From: Uloborus plumipes
Taxonomy: Eukaryota > Arthropoda > Arachnida > Araneae > Uloboridae
NCBI GenBank assembly: GCA_038373865.1
Contig: JAXGGA010005145.1
Coordinates: forward strand, 1-64,000
Length of the DNA: 64,000 nucleotides
Direction of reading: 5' to 3'
Numbering within the stretch: position 1 is the first letter of the stretch; the number at the start of each line of letters is the position of its first letter. Below are positions 24,565 through 35,600 of the stretch, piece after piece. Both the position numbers and the translations under genes were made by a program. Under the pieces are notes generated by a model. That model did not search any database and had not been told where the DNA came from. It was given only the letters and a program-made list of their open reading frames with translations.

Positions 24565-25235
24565 GTGCAACGCCGGGCCACGTGCGTGGTATGTCTTGAA
24601 ATCGAATGAACATTAAATTATATCAAATAATATAACTTCAGCATGAGGTAAAAGTTAGAGAGGGGGGACGTTATGCATCAACATGCCGCAGGAAGCTAAT
24701 CTAGCTGCCCTGGCAGCTAGTAGGTGCATAATAAATGATGGTTCTAGTATACTTACCTCTACGGTATTGCATGGAAGAATTGAACAAGTTATACTTAAAA
24801 CTCAAGTTAAATTCATAGATTATAAATATTTACATCGACTTGAAGTACTGACTAAGAACATATGTAACGCAAAATTTCAGCCTTTTTTAAAACTCAATCT
24901 TCTTTTTGAGAGTAGGGGGATAATAATAACTATATTTTTATAAAAATGGATGTATGTATATTTGTATGTATGTTTTTTCTTTATACAAATCCAGTTTTCG
25001 TCAGATTTTCATCAAACTTGGCACAGAGCTTTCTTGATGCACTAGAATTCACATAGTTTTTAATCCAAAAAGCTCAATTCAAAAGTTTTTCTCAAAATGG
25101 CCATTTTCTTTCAATTTTGAATATATAGAGTAATAGAGATAAGACTTTAATCATACAAATTGATAAAATTTAACACATTTAAATATGAATATTTTCCAAC
25201 AAAGATTACGATTAACAATGAATTATTAATATAAG

Positions 25236-27856
25236 CAGGCCCGGATTTAGACTTCACGGGGCCCTAAGCCATTTTTAGTATGGGGCCCTCAAAAATATAA
25301 ACGAAGGCAATGTTCATTTTGTTTTATTTATTATCCCTCCTCACGTACTGTAAGTTTTTTTTTCTGCTCCATGCTTTCAACAATTGCCTTTTTCTTTAAT
25401 GTCCATTTTGCCCTCTTTATTTTTGACTAGTTTTGAAACGTTAAGGAGATCAAGAGAATGACGCAGAGATCCTCCAGTCAAGGAGGTACAGGGTTTCCTG
25501 AATTTCAGGGAGTCCGGGGGTTTCTCCCCCTAGGAAATTTTTGAAAATCGCTTTTGAAATTCTGCAACTTGATGCCTTTTGAGGGCTGGTTGGTACAACA
25601 AAAATATCAGAGAAAAAATAGCCAAACAAACACTTTTTAGGACTTTCCACTCTTTTGCAAATTTAGATGAATCAAAATAAAAATTGCTTTTGATTCGACG
25701 AATCGTTGAAATTAACACATTAATGCCTAGCGTCTCTTTTTAGGGATGGTCCAAAAAGTGTCTGAATTTTCAAAAATGAACATTTCAAAAAAATAATAGT
25801 GTTAAATTATTACTTTTGATATTATTTAAATTCCTTATTAACAGATTGCAGCACATAACTGTTAGAATCTTTGGATCCAACGGTCCAAATATCTTCTCCA
25901 AATATCTTTGGGGAAAAAATGTCAGGCATTAATGGGCTAATCGACGACGAAGAAGTGCTAGGGAACAGAAAAGATGGTCGTCATTTATTTACAACGGCTT
26001 TTGATATAGAGTAGACTCTCTGAAATAAGAACTAATTTGGGTTGAAACCTGTTTGGATTACCGAAAGTTCGTATTTACCGGATAGGTGATTTAGTTCTTG
26101 TTCTCATTCGTGATATTAGTCTTTGTTTTAAGTTAATAATGAAATAATTTTACCTTTGAAAGAGCATGAGTACGTAATATGTCATCTACGTTGATAATAG
26201 TGGCAGGAATTTCGTTGCAAGTACAGAATAAAGGAGTTCGAAGCAAGTATACTTAATGCCAATGTTTATAAGCATCGGTGAGATGTACAGTGTATACTAT
26301 GTGTCGGGCCGTGGTAGCCCGATCGGTAAGGCGTCGGACTCGTGACCGGAGGGACCTGGGTTCGATCCCAGCCGATCAAAGATCCACCGTCTTAGTTAAT
26401 GGTGGCTGGGGGACTTTAAAAATGTCGTGGACAGAAAGTCCGCCAAGTGAAACGATAGCTCTGGGGGTGCTGGGCTGAGGGTTTGCTCGACCCATGGTTC
26501 GGGTTCAAAAAGAGCAGAGTGCTCTTCAGGGCCCTATCCTGTTTAAACCACGAGTTGTGGTAGGTACGGGGGACCCTGGAGTGTGTGAAGTGTACACGTG
26601 TGTAACGTGCCAGCCTATTGCGTGATTGTAATCATAGGGCTGAAACATTGTGTCAAAACCTGAGTGCAGGCGCATAATAAGGTACTGCACTGTATTATTA
26701 ATTGTATTAGAAGTTTGTTAAAATAGCCATCAAAACAAGAGGGAAAAAAAGAAGAAAAACTTAGCTGTTGATCGCAGTTATTGATTTTCTCTTTTTTCAA
26801 ATCTAATTTTAACCTTTTACTTCTCAAGCGGCTCAGATTATCTTAAGCTTTGGATCTCCGAGGTTTTTCTGCAGTTTACTTTTGATAAAATGATCAACAG
26901 TAAAAAGATGCGTGAAATGCTTTAAAACAATAGGTGTTTTGAAAAGAATTTACAGTAAACTAATATTATGTCCATAAGGGCAGCTGATAGTTTATGCACT
27001 TGATATTGATATTAAATAAAATTGAAGCCATTTTCAAGAAGGTTATTATTTTCAAAGAACAATTTAAACTGTTTAAAACACATCATTTGCACTTTTCAGT
27101 CTCTGAAATTTTAATAATTGGTTGTATATCTTTACATAACAGTTATAGTTTTGTAAGAAACATCTCTTTTAAATTTAAAAAGAAAAAAAACTAGATTCCT
27201 TTTTTCTATATGATTTTTACATTACAAATAGTGCAGAAAACGAAAAGGAAAAGACGTTGTGAAAATTCTTTTTTTCCATCCTTAAATAGTACTTGCAGTA
27301 TGTAGTAGAAGTAAGATAGAAGCAATCAATAACAAAACAACTGAGAAAACACTGAATTCTGGATTAAATAAACAGCCAGATATGAAACGTGTGGGTCACA
27401 TAAAATTATTTCCAGCAGTGGCAGTTTTACAATATTGCAATTGCGAGGGAGCCCTTTTGTTGCATGACATAGGAGCTGCCAATGAGAATACAACTGTCTC
27501 CTGAAAATTAGTTTACGTAATTCTGTTCTCCTCTAACGTTGGCGCCAAAAATGCTTTGTGGCGAGCCTCTAAATGAAAAATTTGTAACTGATCTCAATCA
27601 ATGTGTGTTACAGAAACGTGAGAACCATGTCTTTAAATTGGCCCATTTTCTCATTTCCTCCCCTTGCATTAGATATAAATTTTAAAATTTAAGATTAATT
27701 ACTACATTGTTTCAAATTTTCAAGCTTTTCAAAAAGTACTATAAGTATTTTTACTTTTTTAGAAACGAATAATGAATTTTTTTGGAAGTTGGGGGCCCCC
27801 AACAGAGCGGGACCTCCAGCCCTGGCTTGTTTAGCTTATACGTAAATCCAGCCCTA
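25236..27856. mobile_element. hAT-type element inside the second Helitron
   Basis: It begins CAGGCCCGGATTTAGAC and ends, on the reverse strand, TAGGGCTGGATTTACGTATA. Just inside, GGGGCCCTAAG on the left pairs with GGGGGCCCCC near the right end. Flanking octamers AATATAAG and AATAAAAG differ at one base, a plausible worn 8-bp TSD. It is 2.6 kb with a SINE inside and no transposase frame, so it is a degraded or non-autonomous copy. A stretch near 26010-26100 with AGTAGACTCTC may be a fragment of a Tigger-like element. Confidence 0.7.
26307..26581 (+). mobile_element. SINE-A copy 1, tRNA-derived
   Basis: The head has A-box-like TGGTAGCCCGATCGGTAAGG and B box GGTTCGATCCC; the body includes GATCCACCGTCTT, AAAATGTCGTGG, AGTGAAACGATA and TCAGGGCCCTATCC, closing with GGGGGACCCTGGAG. 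It lines up end to end with 56695-56978 with many substitutions. No clear TSD is seen, so it is the older of the two. The tRNA-like part is not a functional tRNA gene. A frame of 66 codons over it is incidental. Confidence 0.85.
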
Positions 27857-28137
27857 AATAAAAGGCTCTCCTATTTCATTTCAGCATGAAATAAGTTAAA
27901 CATAATGCAATACCGGGCAACTCCGGGTCGTAAGCTAGTAGGTTCACATAAATTTTAGCGGAAAACTGTAATAAAAGAACTCATGACTATAAATGATAAT
28001 TTTGGCCCAAATACAAAACATCGTCGAATAAAACCATCTAACTCAAAACATCGTTGTTCGATAAACCATTGACCCCCAAACATCGATGGTAAAAAAAAAA
28101 AAAACATCGACATTAAGGTCCCACCACTAATGTGTAC

Positions 28138-28865
28138 TGTTAGTGTTTTCGAGATTTGCATCAAACTTTCCTTGCAGATTTCTGTTTCATCACAAATCGT
28201 GTATATGCAAATGAAACTTCGTCCAAGACGTCTGGGGGATAAACGTGCCAATCGTGGCACCCCTGCACGCACGTGAAGCTCGGAAGGAGTAGAGACAGAG
28301 GAAAGGAGCGGCGCAGGAAACGTCCTCGGATAAGTGCGTTTTGCGCAGGATAAGAGGAAAATATCCAACAATGCTTAAAGGTTGCGGAGGATCCCCTTTC
28401 GCAACACAACACAAGAAATTTGATCAGCTTTTGCGGGAATACCAGAAGCCGGAAAAAGAATGTGAAGAAAATAATAGGAACATTCCAACAAATATGAGCG
28501 CCAAAATATCACACATTGCACACATAAAAAATTCAGCAATTGCTATTTACTTCCTCCGGTATTATTGCACAGAAAAAAAAAATCTCTCATCAGTTCGTTT
28601 GAGTTGAAGAGAAAAAAAGTTTTTAATACAAAAGTTTAAAAGCTTTTTTTTTAATTACAAAAGTACCAGAACAAGTAAATGGCAATTAGTGGAGATTCAA
28701 ATTCTAAAACTCTTACTTTCATTCTATTCTTAATACACTTTTATTAGGTTCACATGGTGGGTTTATTTCTATGTATGTATGTAACTCTTAATAAAAGACA
28801 AAATTCACGTTCTTTACAAATATAAAAGTAATTTAATACTATTATTAGTACTAAAGGCTAAACTA
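28138..28865. other. Non-coding DNA between hAT nest and Tc1 element
   Basis: A GC-richer patch at 28240-28420 gives several overlapping frames on both strands, none with a recognised domain and one of which crosses the hAT terminus. No gene is called. Confidence 0.45.
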
Positions 28866-28867
28866 TA

Positions 28868-30085
28868 CACTGAAGTGACAAAAGTCATGGGATAGCAATA
28901 TGCAAATTTTCAGATGGCAGTAGCATCGCATAGAACAGGTATAAATGCGCAGTGCTTTTACAGAGCTTTCATTTCTGTTCAAGTTATTCATGTGAAGAGG
29001 TTTTAACGTGATGATGACCGCACGACGTGAATTAACAGACTTTGATCGCGGAATGTTAGTTGGAGCTAGACGCATGGGTCATGCCATTTCGGAAATCGTT
29101 AGAGAATTCAACATTCCCAGATCCACTGTGTCAAGAGTGTGCCGAGAGTATGAAATTTCAGGCATAACATCCCACCATGGACAGCGCAGTGGTCGACCGC
29201 CTGCACTTAAAGATCGAGACCGGCGACGTCTGCAAAGAGTCGTAAATTCTAACAGACAAGCAACACTGCGTCAAATCACCGTAGAAATCAATGTGGGACG
29301 TACAATGGACGTGTCTGCTAGAACTGTGCGGAGAAATTTGGATTTCTTGGGCTATTCCAGCAGAAGACCGACTCGAGTGCCTTTACTGACAGAACGACAT
29401 CGCTTGCAGCGACTCTCGTGGGCACGTGAGCATATCGGTTGGTCCCTAGATGAATGGAAAACCGTGGCCTGGTCCGATGAGTCACGATTTCAGCTGGTAA
29501 GAGCCGATGGTAGGGTTCGAGTGTGGCGCAGACCCCACGAAGCCATGGACCCAAACTGTCAGCAAGGCACTGTTCAAGCTGGTGGTGGCTCCGTAATGGT
29601 GTGGGCTGTTTTTTCATGGCATGGACTTGGTCCTCTAGTGCGACTGGACCGAACATTGACTGGAAATGCTTATGTGCAGCTACTTGGAGATCACTTGCAG
29701 CCATTCATGGACTTCATGTACCCAAACAACGATGGGATTTTTATGGATGACAATGCGTCATGTCACCGGGCCACAACTGTTCGCAATTGGTTTGAAGAAA
29801 ATTCTGGACAATTCCAACAAATGATTTGGCCACCTAGATCGCCCGACATGAATCCCATTGAGCATTTATGGGACACCATCGAGAGGTCTGTTCGTGCCCA
29901 AAATCCTGCCCCATCAACGCTTTCACAATTATGGACGTCTATCGAGACAGCATGGCTCAATATTCCTGCAGAAGACTTCCAACGACTTGTTGAGTCCATG
30001 CCACGTCGAGTTGTTGCACTTCGCCGGGCAAAAGGAGGGCCGACACGATATTAAGAGGTATCCCATGACTTTTGTCACTTCAGTG
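28868..30085 (+). mobile_element. Full-length Tc1-like transposon with intact gene
   Basis: Termini CACTGAAGTGACAAAAGTCA are perfect inverted repeats over at least 28 bases and are flanked by TA on both sides (28866-28867, 30086-30087). The 1218-bp length and single transposase gene fit the Tc1/mariner superfamily. Intact frame and matching ends suggest a young, possibly still active copy. Confidence 0.97.
29008..30054 (+). CDS. Tc1-like transposase, probable DD36E type
   Basis: Encodes the enzyme that cuts and pastes the surrounding element at TA sites in nuclear DNA. The 348-residue frame is complete, close to the usual 340-350. Residues 20-50 form a helix-turn-helix (AISEIVREFNIPRSTVSRV), followed by a GRPP hook at 62-65 and a second helix-turn-helix around 83-115; together these bind the terminal repeats. 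The catalytic triad is D157 (in WSDESRF), D248 (in MDDNASCH) and E285 (in NPIEHLW). There are 36 residues between D248 and E285, not the 34 of classic Tc1, which matches the DD36E group known as Incomer. Two ATG codons (29008, 29011, with a third in frame at 29014) make the exact start uncertain by one or two residues. Composition is clearly more GC-rich than the flanks. Antisense and shifted frames over it are shadows. Confidence 0.95.
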   Translation: MMMTARRELTDFDRGMLVGARRMGHAISEIVREFNIPRSTVSRVCREYEISGITSHHGQRSGRPPALKDRDRRRLQRVVNSNRQATLRQITVEINVGRTMDVSARTVRRNLDFLGYSSRRPTRVPLLTERHRLQRLSWAREHIGWSLDEWKTVAWSDESRFQLVRADGRVRVWRRPHEAMDPNCQQGTVQAGGGSVMVWAVFSWHGLGPLVRLDRTLTGNAYVQLLGDHLQPFMDFMYPNNDGIFMDDNASCHRATTVRNWFEENSGQFQQMIWPPRSPDMNPIEHLWDTIERSVRAQNPAPSTLSQLWTSIETAWLNIPAEDFQRLVESMPRRVVALRRAKGGPTRY

Positions 30086-30087
30086 TA

Positions 30088-30521
30088 TTGCGTGCAGATC
30101 TATTATAAATGCATGTAAGTTTGATCAACTCTAAAAAAGCGTATTATTTAGTTTTTTTAAATTACAATTTCTTGTTTATTTTTTGCTTATTCTTCAGTAA
30201 AATTGAGAGCTAACACGAAAATTTAAGTGAAGAGCAATCAAGAAGTGAATAAATTTATGCTGACTTCATTTGGGAAAATTAATTAATTCATTATCCATAG
30301 TCTATGAAATAGAAAAGAGCAGATTATATTTTGAGAAAAGAGAAACTCGTGTCGATACTTGCCCGAAAATCTTTTCCTAACAACATTAAATAAAAGCGTT
30401 TTTTATTTTTTATTTCAATGGTCACTCAAAAATAGTACCTCATTTATTGCGTTTAAAGTTATTAAAAAGAATCTTAAACTAAAATTAAGCCATCATTGCA
30501 CAAGAACAGATATGTACATTG
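30088..30521. other. Non-coding AT-rich DNA
   Basis: No gene or element boundary is visible between the Tc1 element and the Tigger MITE. Confidence 0.5.
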
Positions 30522-30523
30522 TA

Positions 30524-31738
30524 CAGTAAAATCTCGATTATCCGCGAGGGTCCCAGGAGGGGGGGGGGGGTTCTTGGTTAACTTTAGAAAAGAAAACATT
30601 CTTTTAAAACACAGGTATGAAATCCATTTGTCCCAAATCCATTCCTCTGATTTTGTTTTTTCTTCACATTTCTTACACAAGAGTGCGGTGTACTTCATCC
30701 AATAAATTATTTTACTTGAGCGTTATCGCAAGTACTACTCCTTTGTAGATTTTGTATGCTTGAGAACCTCAAAAACAAGTAATTTTTTATGCTGTTCCTA
30801 TCGTCACTGTTTGTAGGTATCACGTTTTAAATGTAATGCAATAATATGTTTAAGCAAAAGATTTTTTTATCTTATCTGCTTATATTAAAAACTGAGTATC
30901 TTTCTTTCTATCTATGTCACGCTTCTTTCTCCTGAACGCCAATGAACTGAAAGTCGATCCAGGTACCGATAGATAGGAAATTTTTCAGGCTTTATTAGTT
31001 TCAATTTATATAATTATACGATTTTAATTAGCGAAGATATCAATTAATAAGTAGTCAAATTTAAAGCGATAAAGCCTAATAAATGATTAAATATGAAATC
31101 CATTGTTGAAACGCGGGTGCTATGAAACAGTGATAACAATGATAATGAGAATTTTGAATAAAGGCTTCACTAAATCAAACACGAAACTCATAAGCGGGCC
31201 ACTTACATAGTATTTTTATCGCTAGGTACTTGTAATATTTTGGAACATTCATTTGTTGAAAAGCCATCTACTTATATTAAAAAATGAGTATCTATGTCTG
31301 CTTTTTTCCTTTGAGCGAGCTGAACTTACTGAAACTTTCCTCACCATCTTGAAGGCGCGAAGCATCTCAATAATTCGAATGATTTTTTGAAAAAAGAAAA
31401 AAGTAAAGGCGTGAAGCGCCTGTTAGCGAGCCGCCTTGGCGGGGAGTAGTTTCTTGAAATTTTCCTTACTATTTTCAGGGCACGAAGTGCCCGTGCAACG
31501 CAGTGGGTGGTATGTCTTGAAATCGAATGAACATTAAATTATATCAAATAATATAACTTCAGAATGAGGTGAAAGTTAGAGAAGGGGGACGTTATGCATC
31601 AACATTCCGCAGGAAGCTAATCTAGCTGTCCTGGCAGCTAGTTTACCTCTTATTTTATGCTTTTTTCGGATTATCCGCGATTTTCATTATCCGCGATACC
31701 TGTGCCATCCACTTCTACGGATAATCGAGAGTGTACTG
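30524..31738. mobile_element. Tigger/pogo-like MITE split by a Helitron
   Basis: Left end CAGTAAAATCTCGATTATCC, right end on the reverse strand CAGTACACTCTCGATTATCC, each flanked by TA (30522-30523, 31739-31740). This is the Tigger terminal pattern and TSD. GATTATCCGCG words recur inside the right end. Net of the Helitron it is about 450 bp and has no transposase. A poly-G run lies near 30558. Confidence 0.85.
30875..31641 (+). mobile_element. Helitron copy 2, inside the Tigger MITE
   Basis: It starts TCTGCTTATATTAAAAACTG after an A and ends in hairpin CTAGCTGTCCTGGCAGCTAG before a T. An internal second start-like sequence TCTACTTATATTAAAAAATG lies near 31269, as in copy 1. It matches copy 1 along its length but lacks the hAT MITE, so it provides the empty site (GCTAGGTACTTG at about 31222). 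The hairpins at 31408-31420, 31431-31442 and 31478-31492 are kept. Confidence 0.87.
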
Positions 31739-31740
31739 TA

Positions 31741-32972
31741 ATGTCTTAAAAATCAACCACTTTTTCCCGCAAAAATTTTAATAAAAGGTCTATTATAGGG
31801 GTTAAGGCCCAATATCGCTTTAATAATTCATTTCATTGTACCCATATTAAAGTTTCATTGAAAATTTAAAGTTTCGTTATAAAAGAGACCCCTGGAACTC
31901 GAGAACTTTGAATGTTTTGAACAAAATAATCTCATTTTCACAGTGCTTCTCTCTCTCATAGTAATTTTTTCTAAAAACTTATTGTTTTGCCGACACAGAC
32001 ATTCCAAATTGCTTTTCTCCTTCTTAAAGTTTGAAGAAAATATCGCTGCTTCTTTGTTTCATACCCTGAAGTAGTGTTTTCCATTCGGGGTATTTCGGAG
32101 CCGAAATTTCTGAGAAACATTTTAAAGAGTTTCACAAGAAATCGGGAAAATAACACCGTCATAAAAGGATTTTTTTTGCTGATTCGTTAGGATATCTTCG
32201 TAGGCTGGAGAAATTGAAAAAAGACCAGATAAAATGTATAAACAGGGCCACGTGCCAAATAACAACCCGAGAAATTTCTTTTCCCTAATGAGTCGCAACT
32301 TTTTTTCTCTTCGTTTTCTTTCTTTCTTTTTTTTTTAATTTTAGCAAAAAAAATGCGTCACAAATGAAAACTTTTCGGAATTAAAAAGCCGCTCCTGAGA
32401 TTTTTCATCAAATCAACTTTAATCTTTCACTTAAAACCCAAACAGTAACCCTGAAACGAATCTGGCCAAATAATGGACATTGTCAATCAAATTATTAAAC
32501 ATCCATTGCCTGAAAAACGATTAATTATTCGTTTAGTAATTTCAACAACTGTATGCAGCATTTGGTTTTATTGCCGCTGCCACTAGTTTCAAAGAAGAGA
32601 AATTTAAATTCCAATCCAACGTTGCAGCAGTATGAAGGAAAGGCACTAAAACCGACATACCATTTACATGTTGGCTCTAAACCTATATTAAAAGTTCGAA
32701 ATCAAGAAGTTTATGCATATCTGTAAGGTAGAATATATTTTCTGCCAAAACATATGTTCATTTTGTGAGAGGTGTTGAAAACATTTGGGAACGTTCTATT
32801 TATTTAGATATTTGCAAATATACGCTGTAAGAAATGATACCACAAAAACGATACCATAAAGAAGTTTCTAAATATTCAATCAGACACAGAAACCACTCCT
32901 TTATTAATTCATTATTACACAAAAGAGTGCGTCAACAATAACTCTTATCTGTCCAAAGTTACATTTATAAAA
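31741..32972. other. Non-coding AT-rich DNA
   Basis: No gene or repeat boundary could be supported. A CTTT-rich tract lies near 32310. Confidence 0.45.
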
Positions 32973-32974
32973 TA

Positions 32975-34201
32975 CACAGTCCAGTCACATTAATGTGACC
33001 ACCACGTACTTTCGACTTCGACGTCAAATTTACAATAACAAAAGGCACTCGGTAGCACAATGCAGTTGAGGGTGTATAAAGGGTGTGTGAGGGCTTTGGA
33101 AAACATCTCTATCATTGGCGTAATGCAAAAACAGGGCGATTTATTCGATGTCCAAAAGGGCATGATCATTGGCTTTCGGGCCAAGGGTGGAAGCATTTTT
33201 TAGATGGCTGAGTTTTTGAGCTGTTCGCTTGCTATCGTGGTAAAAGTGTACGTGCATGTCAAAATGGGACTGTCAAAAATCTGCGACGTGGAAAATATGG
33301 TGCACCAGGAGCCATAGATGACAGAGGCAAGCGACTGCTGCGGAGATGCGTTCGGGTTGATAGTCGGGCTACCGTTGAGCAACTGACCCTCCAGATGAAC
33401 CAAGGAGCTAACAAAATCATCTCCCAAACTTCTTTTTAACGGACGTTGCTGCGTCTGGGCTCCCTAAGCACAAGACTGGTTCATACAGCTATGCAGACTA
33501 CTGTCCATCGACGACGAACCCTGGACTTTGCACACCAGCACCGCAGCTGGACGTTTATTGAGTGACAACAGGTAGCATTTACTATTGAATCACGTTTTAT
33601 GCTCCATCGGGCAGATGGACGTTGGCGTATAAGACGTGGAACGTCTGAAACCAAACACCCTCAACCATTGCCGGAACGGTTCAGGATGGAAACGGGAGTA
33701 TTATGGGCCGGGGAATGTTTTCCTGGCATTCTCTGGGCTCACTCATCATCGTAGAAGGCACGTTGAATCAGTACAACTATGCATCTGTTCTTGCGGACCA
33801 TGTCCACCCCTATATGTGCATTGTTTTTCCTCAGGATGATGGCATCTACCAGCAGGACAATGCGAAATGCCATACAGCTGCCAGTGTACGTACGTGGTTC
33901 GAAGAGCAACAGATTGAGTTTACCCTTCTTCCTTGGCCAGCTTCCCTGGTTAACTCTCCTGATTCAAACAAAATCGAGAATATGTAGGACCATCTCGATC
34001 GGGTTATTCGCTCCACGGATCCTCATACACGTAATCTAGCCCAGCTGGCCACAGCATTGGAGTCAGCATGGCTCAAACTACCAGTGAACACCTTCAGGGC
34101 CCGAAACAAATCTCTTCCTGCACGTCTTGTAGCAGTCCGCTCTGCGAAAGATGGTTTTTCTGGCTTTTGGCAGGTGGTCACATTAATGTGACTGGACTGT
34201 G
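32975..34201 (+). mobile_element. Dead Tc1-like transposon with matching ends
   Basis: Termini CACAGTCCAGTCACATTAAT are inverted repeats, flanked by TA (32973-32974 and 34202-34203). The 26-base ends CACAGTCCAG...GTGACC still agree almost perfectly while the gene is ruined. It belongs to a different Tc1 subfamily from the intact copy at 28868. Confidence 0.93.
33144..34160 (+). pseudogene. Tc1-like transposase pseudogene
   Basis: Pieces in different frames keep family hallmarks: an RRCVRVDSRATVEQLTLQMN segment (second helix-turn-helix), ESRFMLHRADGRW around the first catalytic site, YQQDNAKCHTAASVRTWFEE with the second catalytic Asp at about 33856, and a worn NKIENM then stop where NPIENLW is expected. 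The first catalytic Asp has become Ile. A four-residue insertion and several frame changes are also visible. The enzyme cannot be functional. Confidence 0.88.
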
Positions 34202-34203
34202 TA

Positions 34204-34658
34204 TAAACGTATACGCCTAGCATAATGACAATGAGATATCAGACAATGGAAATATTTACAGAGAAATTTATCGGATAATCAACAATAATACAACAATGAT
34301 ACAATAATCACAAACATAAATGTCTGTCTCATTACTGGCACAGCCTGTATGTGCCCATTCCTCAGGTGTCAGCTTACAGAACACTATAATCCTTCAAGCA
34401 CTTGTTTCACTAACCACGGTTAGTAATTAGTAAACGAGCTGGAGTGAACTGAAACGTTCAATATTTTAACAACAGAATAGGGTAGTGAAATACATTTCTT
34501 GCCTCTAACTTCTTTTAACAACAGGCTCTTAAAAATATCGTAATTGAAATTTCAGCTCGAACAAAAATAACACTACACAATTCGACAATACATACTGGAA
34601 ACCGGTTCCTACTACTTTAACTACAGCTAATATACATAATAAACTCATATTTGTGAAA
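34204..34658. other. Non-coding AT-rich DNA
   Basis: Nothing recognisable lies between the two dead Tc1-like elements. Confidence 0.5.
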
Positions 34659-35600
34659 ATTGCAACACCATGAAGGATTGCGCGAATGGGATGAAATTTT
34701 CAGCAAATGCAAAGTAGGGTATGATATATTCAAATGATAAGAATTTTAGACGCGTAGCGCATGCGTAGACTGAGCAGCGCCCTCTGAGTGCCGGATTTAT
34801 CCGAATAAATAGACGGCTGCAGCAAGGCGTGTATGGTTATAGGTGTTATCTGCTTGTGATAAACGTTAGATCAGACGTTGCTTATGCCTCTTCAACGAGA
34901 AAGAGCGAGGTTTCAACAACTTACGAAGTTTGAATGGGGGAGGATAATCAGCCTTCGTGAAGCTGGATTGTCTTATCGTGAAGTAGCCACTCGTGTGTAG
35001 CGTAACAGCAGCACAGTGATACGTGTTTGGAAGCAGTGAACGGACGAGTGTCGGGCAACTCGAAAATCTGGGAGTGGACCCCGAAATGTGACGTCAGCGC
35101 GTGATAATAGACACCTGATCCGCATGGTGGTGACGGACCGTACAGCTTCTTCTAGACAACGGGCAGCACAGTGGTCAACAGCTACAGGTGTTTCAATTTG
35201 TGCTTCATCAATTCATAGACGTATGCTGCAGCGTGAACTGCGCGCAAGTACCTTTATACAGGATCTCGCTTACGCTAAACCATCGCCGCCTGCGGCTACA
35301 ATGGGCCAATCAGCATAAGAACTGGCGAGCTGATTTGCAGTATGTTGTGTTTTCTGACGAATCCTGCTTTAATTTGTGACACCATGATGGCCGCATTCGC
35401 GTCCGACGCTATGCCGGTGAACGCCACCTTCCAGAGTGCATTATAGAACGTCACAGTGGACGAACACCTGGAGTCATAGTCTGAGAGTCTGGGGTGCCAT
35501 ATCATATCACGGACGATCTCAATTGCTACTAATTGTGTGTAAAATCTGAACAGCAACCGGTGTGACGTTCTACAGCTCCAAGCTGACAAGCTAAATAAAT
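34659..35600 (+). mobile_element. 3'-truncated Tc1-like transposon
   Basis: A terminus-like start (GTGAAAATTGCAACACCATG) precedes a decayed transposase gene. No inverted partner of this end is found downstream, and homology stops near 35590 before the second catalytic Asp region, so roughly the last 400-500 bases are gone. Confidence 0.8.
34883..35590 (+). pseudogene. Tc1-like transposase pseudogene, N-terminal part
   Basis: From the ATG the reading begins MPLQRERARFQQLTKFEWGR, with a helix-turn-helix LREAGLSYREVATRV before the first TAG. TGG-to-TGA changes and small indels break it again near 35037 and 35280. WANQHKNWR and FSDESCFNL mark the first catalytic region (D of FSDES near 35358), and HDGRIRVRRYAGE follows in a shifted frame. 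It is a different subfamily from both neighbours. Confidence 0.85.

Larger units (their letters stand above)
23208..24720 (+). mobile_element. Helitron copy 1 (short, non-autonomous)
   Basis: It starts TCTACTTATATTAAAAACTG after an A and ends CTAG before a T, the A^T insertion signature of Helitrons. The last 20 bases, CTAGCTGCCCTGGCAGCTAG, form a 9-bp hairpin reaching the very terminus. A second start-like sequence, TCTACTTAATTAAAAACTGA, lies inside near 24341. Without the hAT MITE inside, the element is about 820 bp and matches the copy at 30875-31641 along its length. It encodes no Rep/helicase. An early CTTT/CTAA tandem tract lies at 23228-23291. Confidence 0.85.
24929..27938 (+). mobile_element. 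Second Helitron in the nest, interrupted
   Basis: The start region reads CTATATTTTTATAAAAATGG followed by ATGTATGTATATTTGTATGT, then a stretch ending GATTTTCATCAAACTTGGCA, all typical of short arthropod Helitrons. The end reads CCGGGCAACTCCGGGTCG then AAGCTAG before a T. A 2.6-kb hAT element fills its middle. Net length is about 380 bp. The 5' boundary is approximate because the first bases have diverged. Confidence 0.6.
22737..28129. mobile_element. Outer hAT element holding a nest of insertions
   Basis: The left end reads TAGTAGTGCGACATCGATGG, the right end on the reverse strand TAGTGGTGGGACCTTAATGT then CGATG. The exact octamer ATGTGTAC flanks it at 22729-22736 and 28130-28137. ATCGATG-type words recur inside both ends (22748-22850 and 28019-28110), the usual subterminal pattern. 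Without its passengers (two Helitrons, themselves loaded) the element is under 1 kb and non-coding. Confidence 0.85.

Noticed and set aside
26311..26380. Possible tRNA gene
   Set aside because: A and B boxes are present, but the same head plus a 200-bp body recurs at 56695 with a TSD, so it is a SINE.
27955..28371. 138-codon minus-strand frame
   Set aside because: Crosses the right terminus and TSD of the outer hAT element; no domain.
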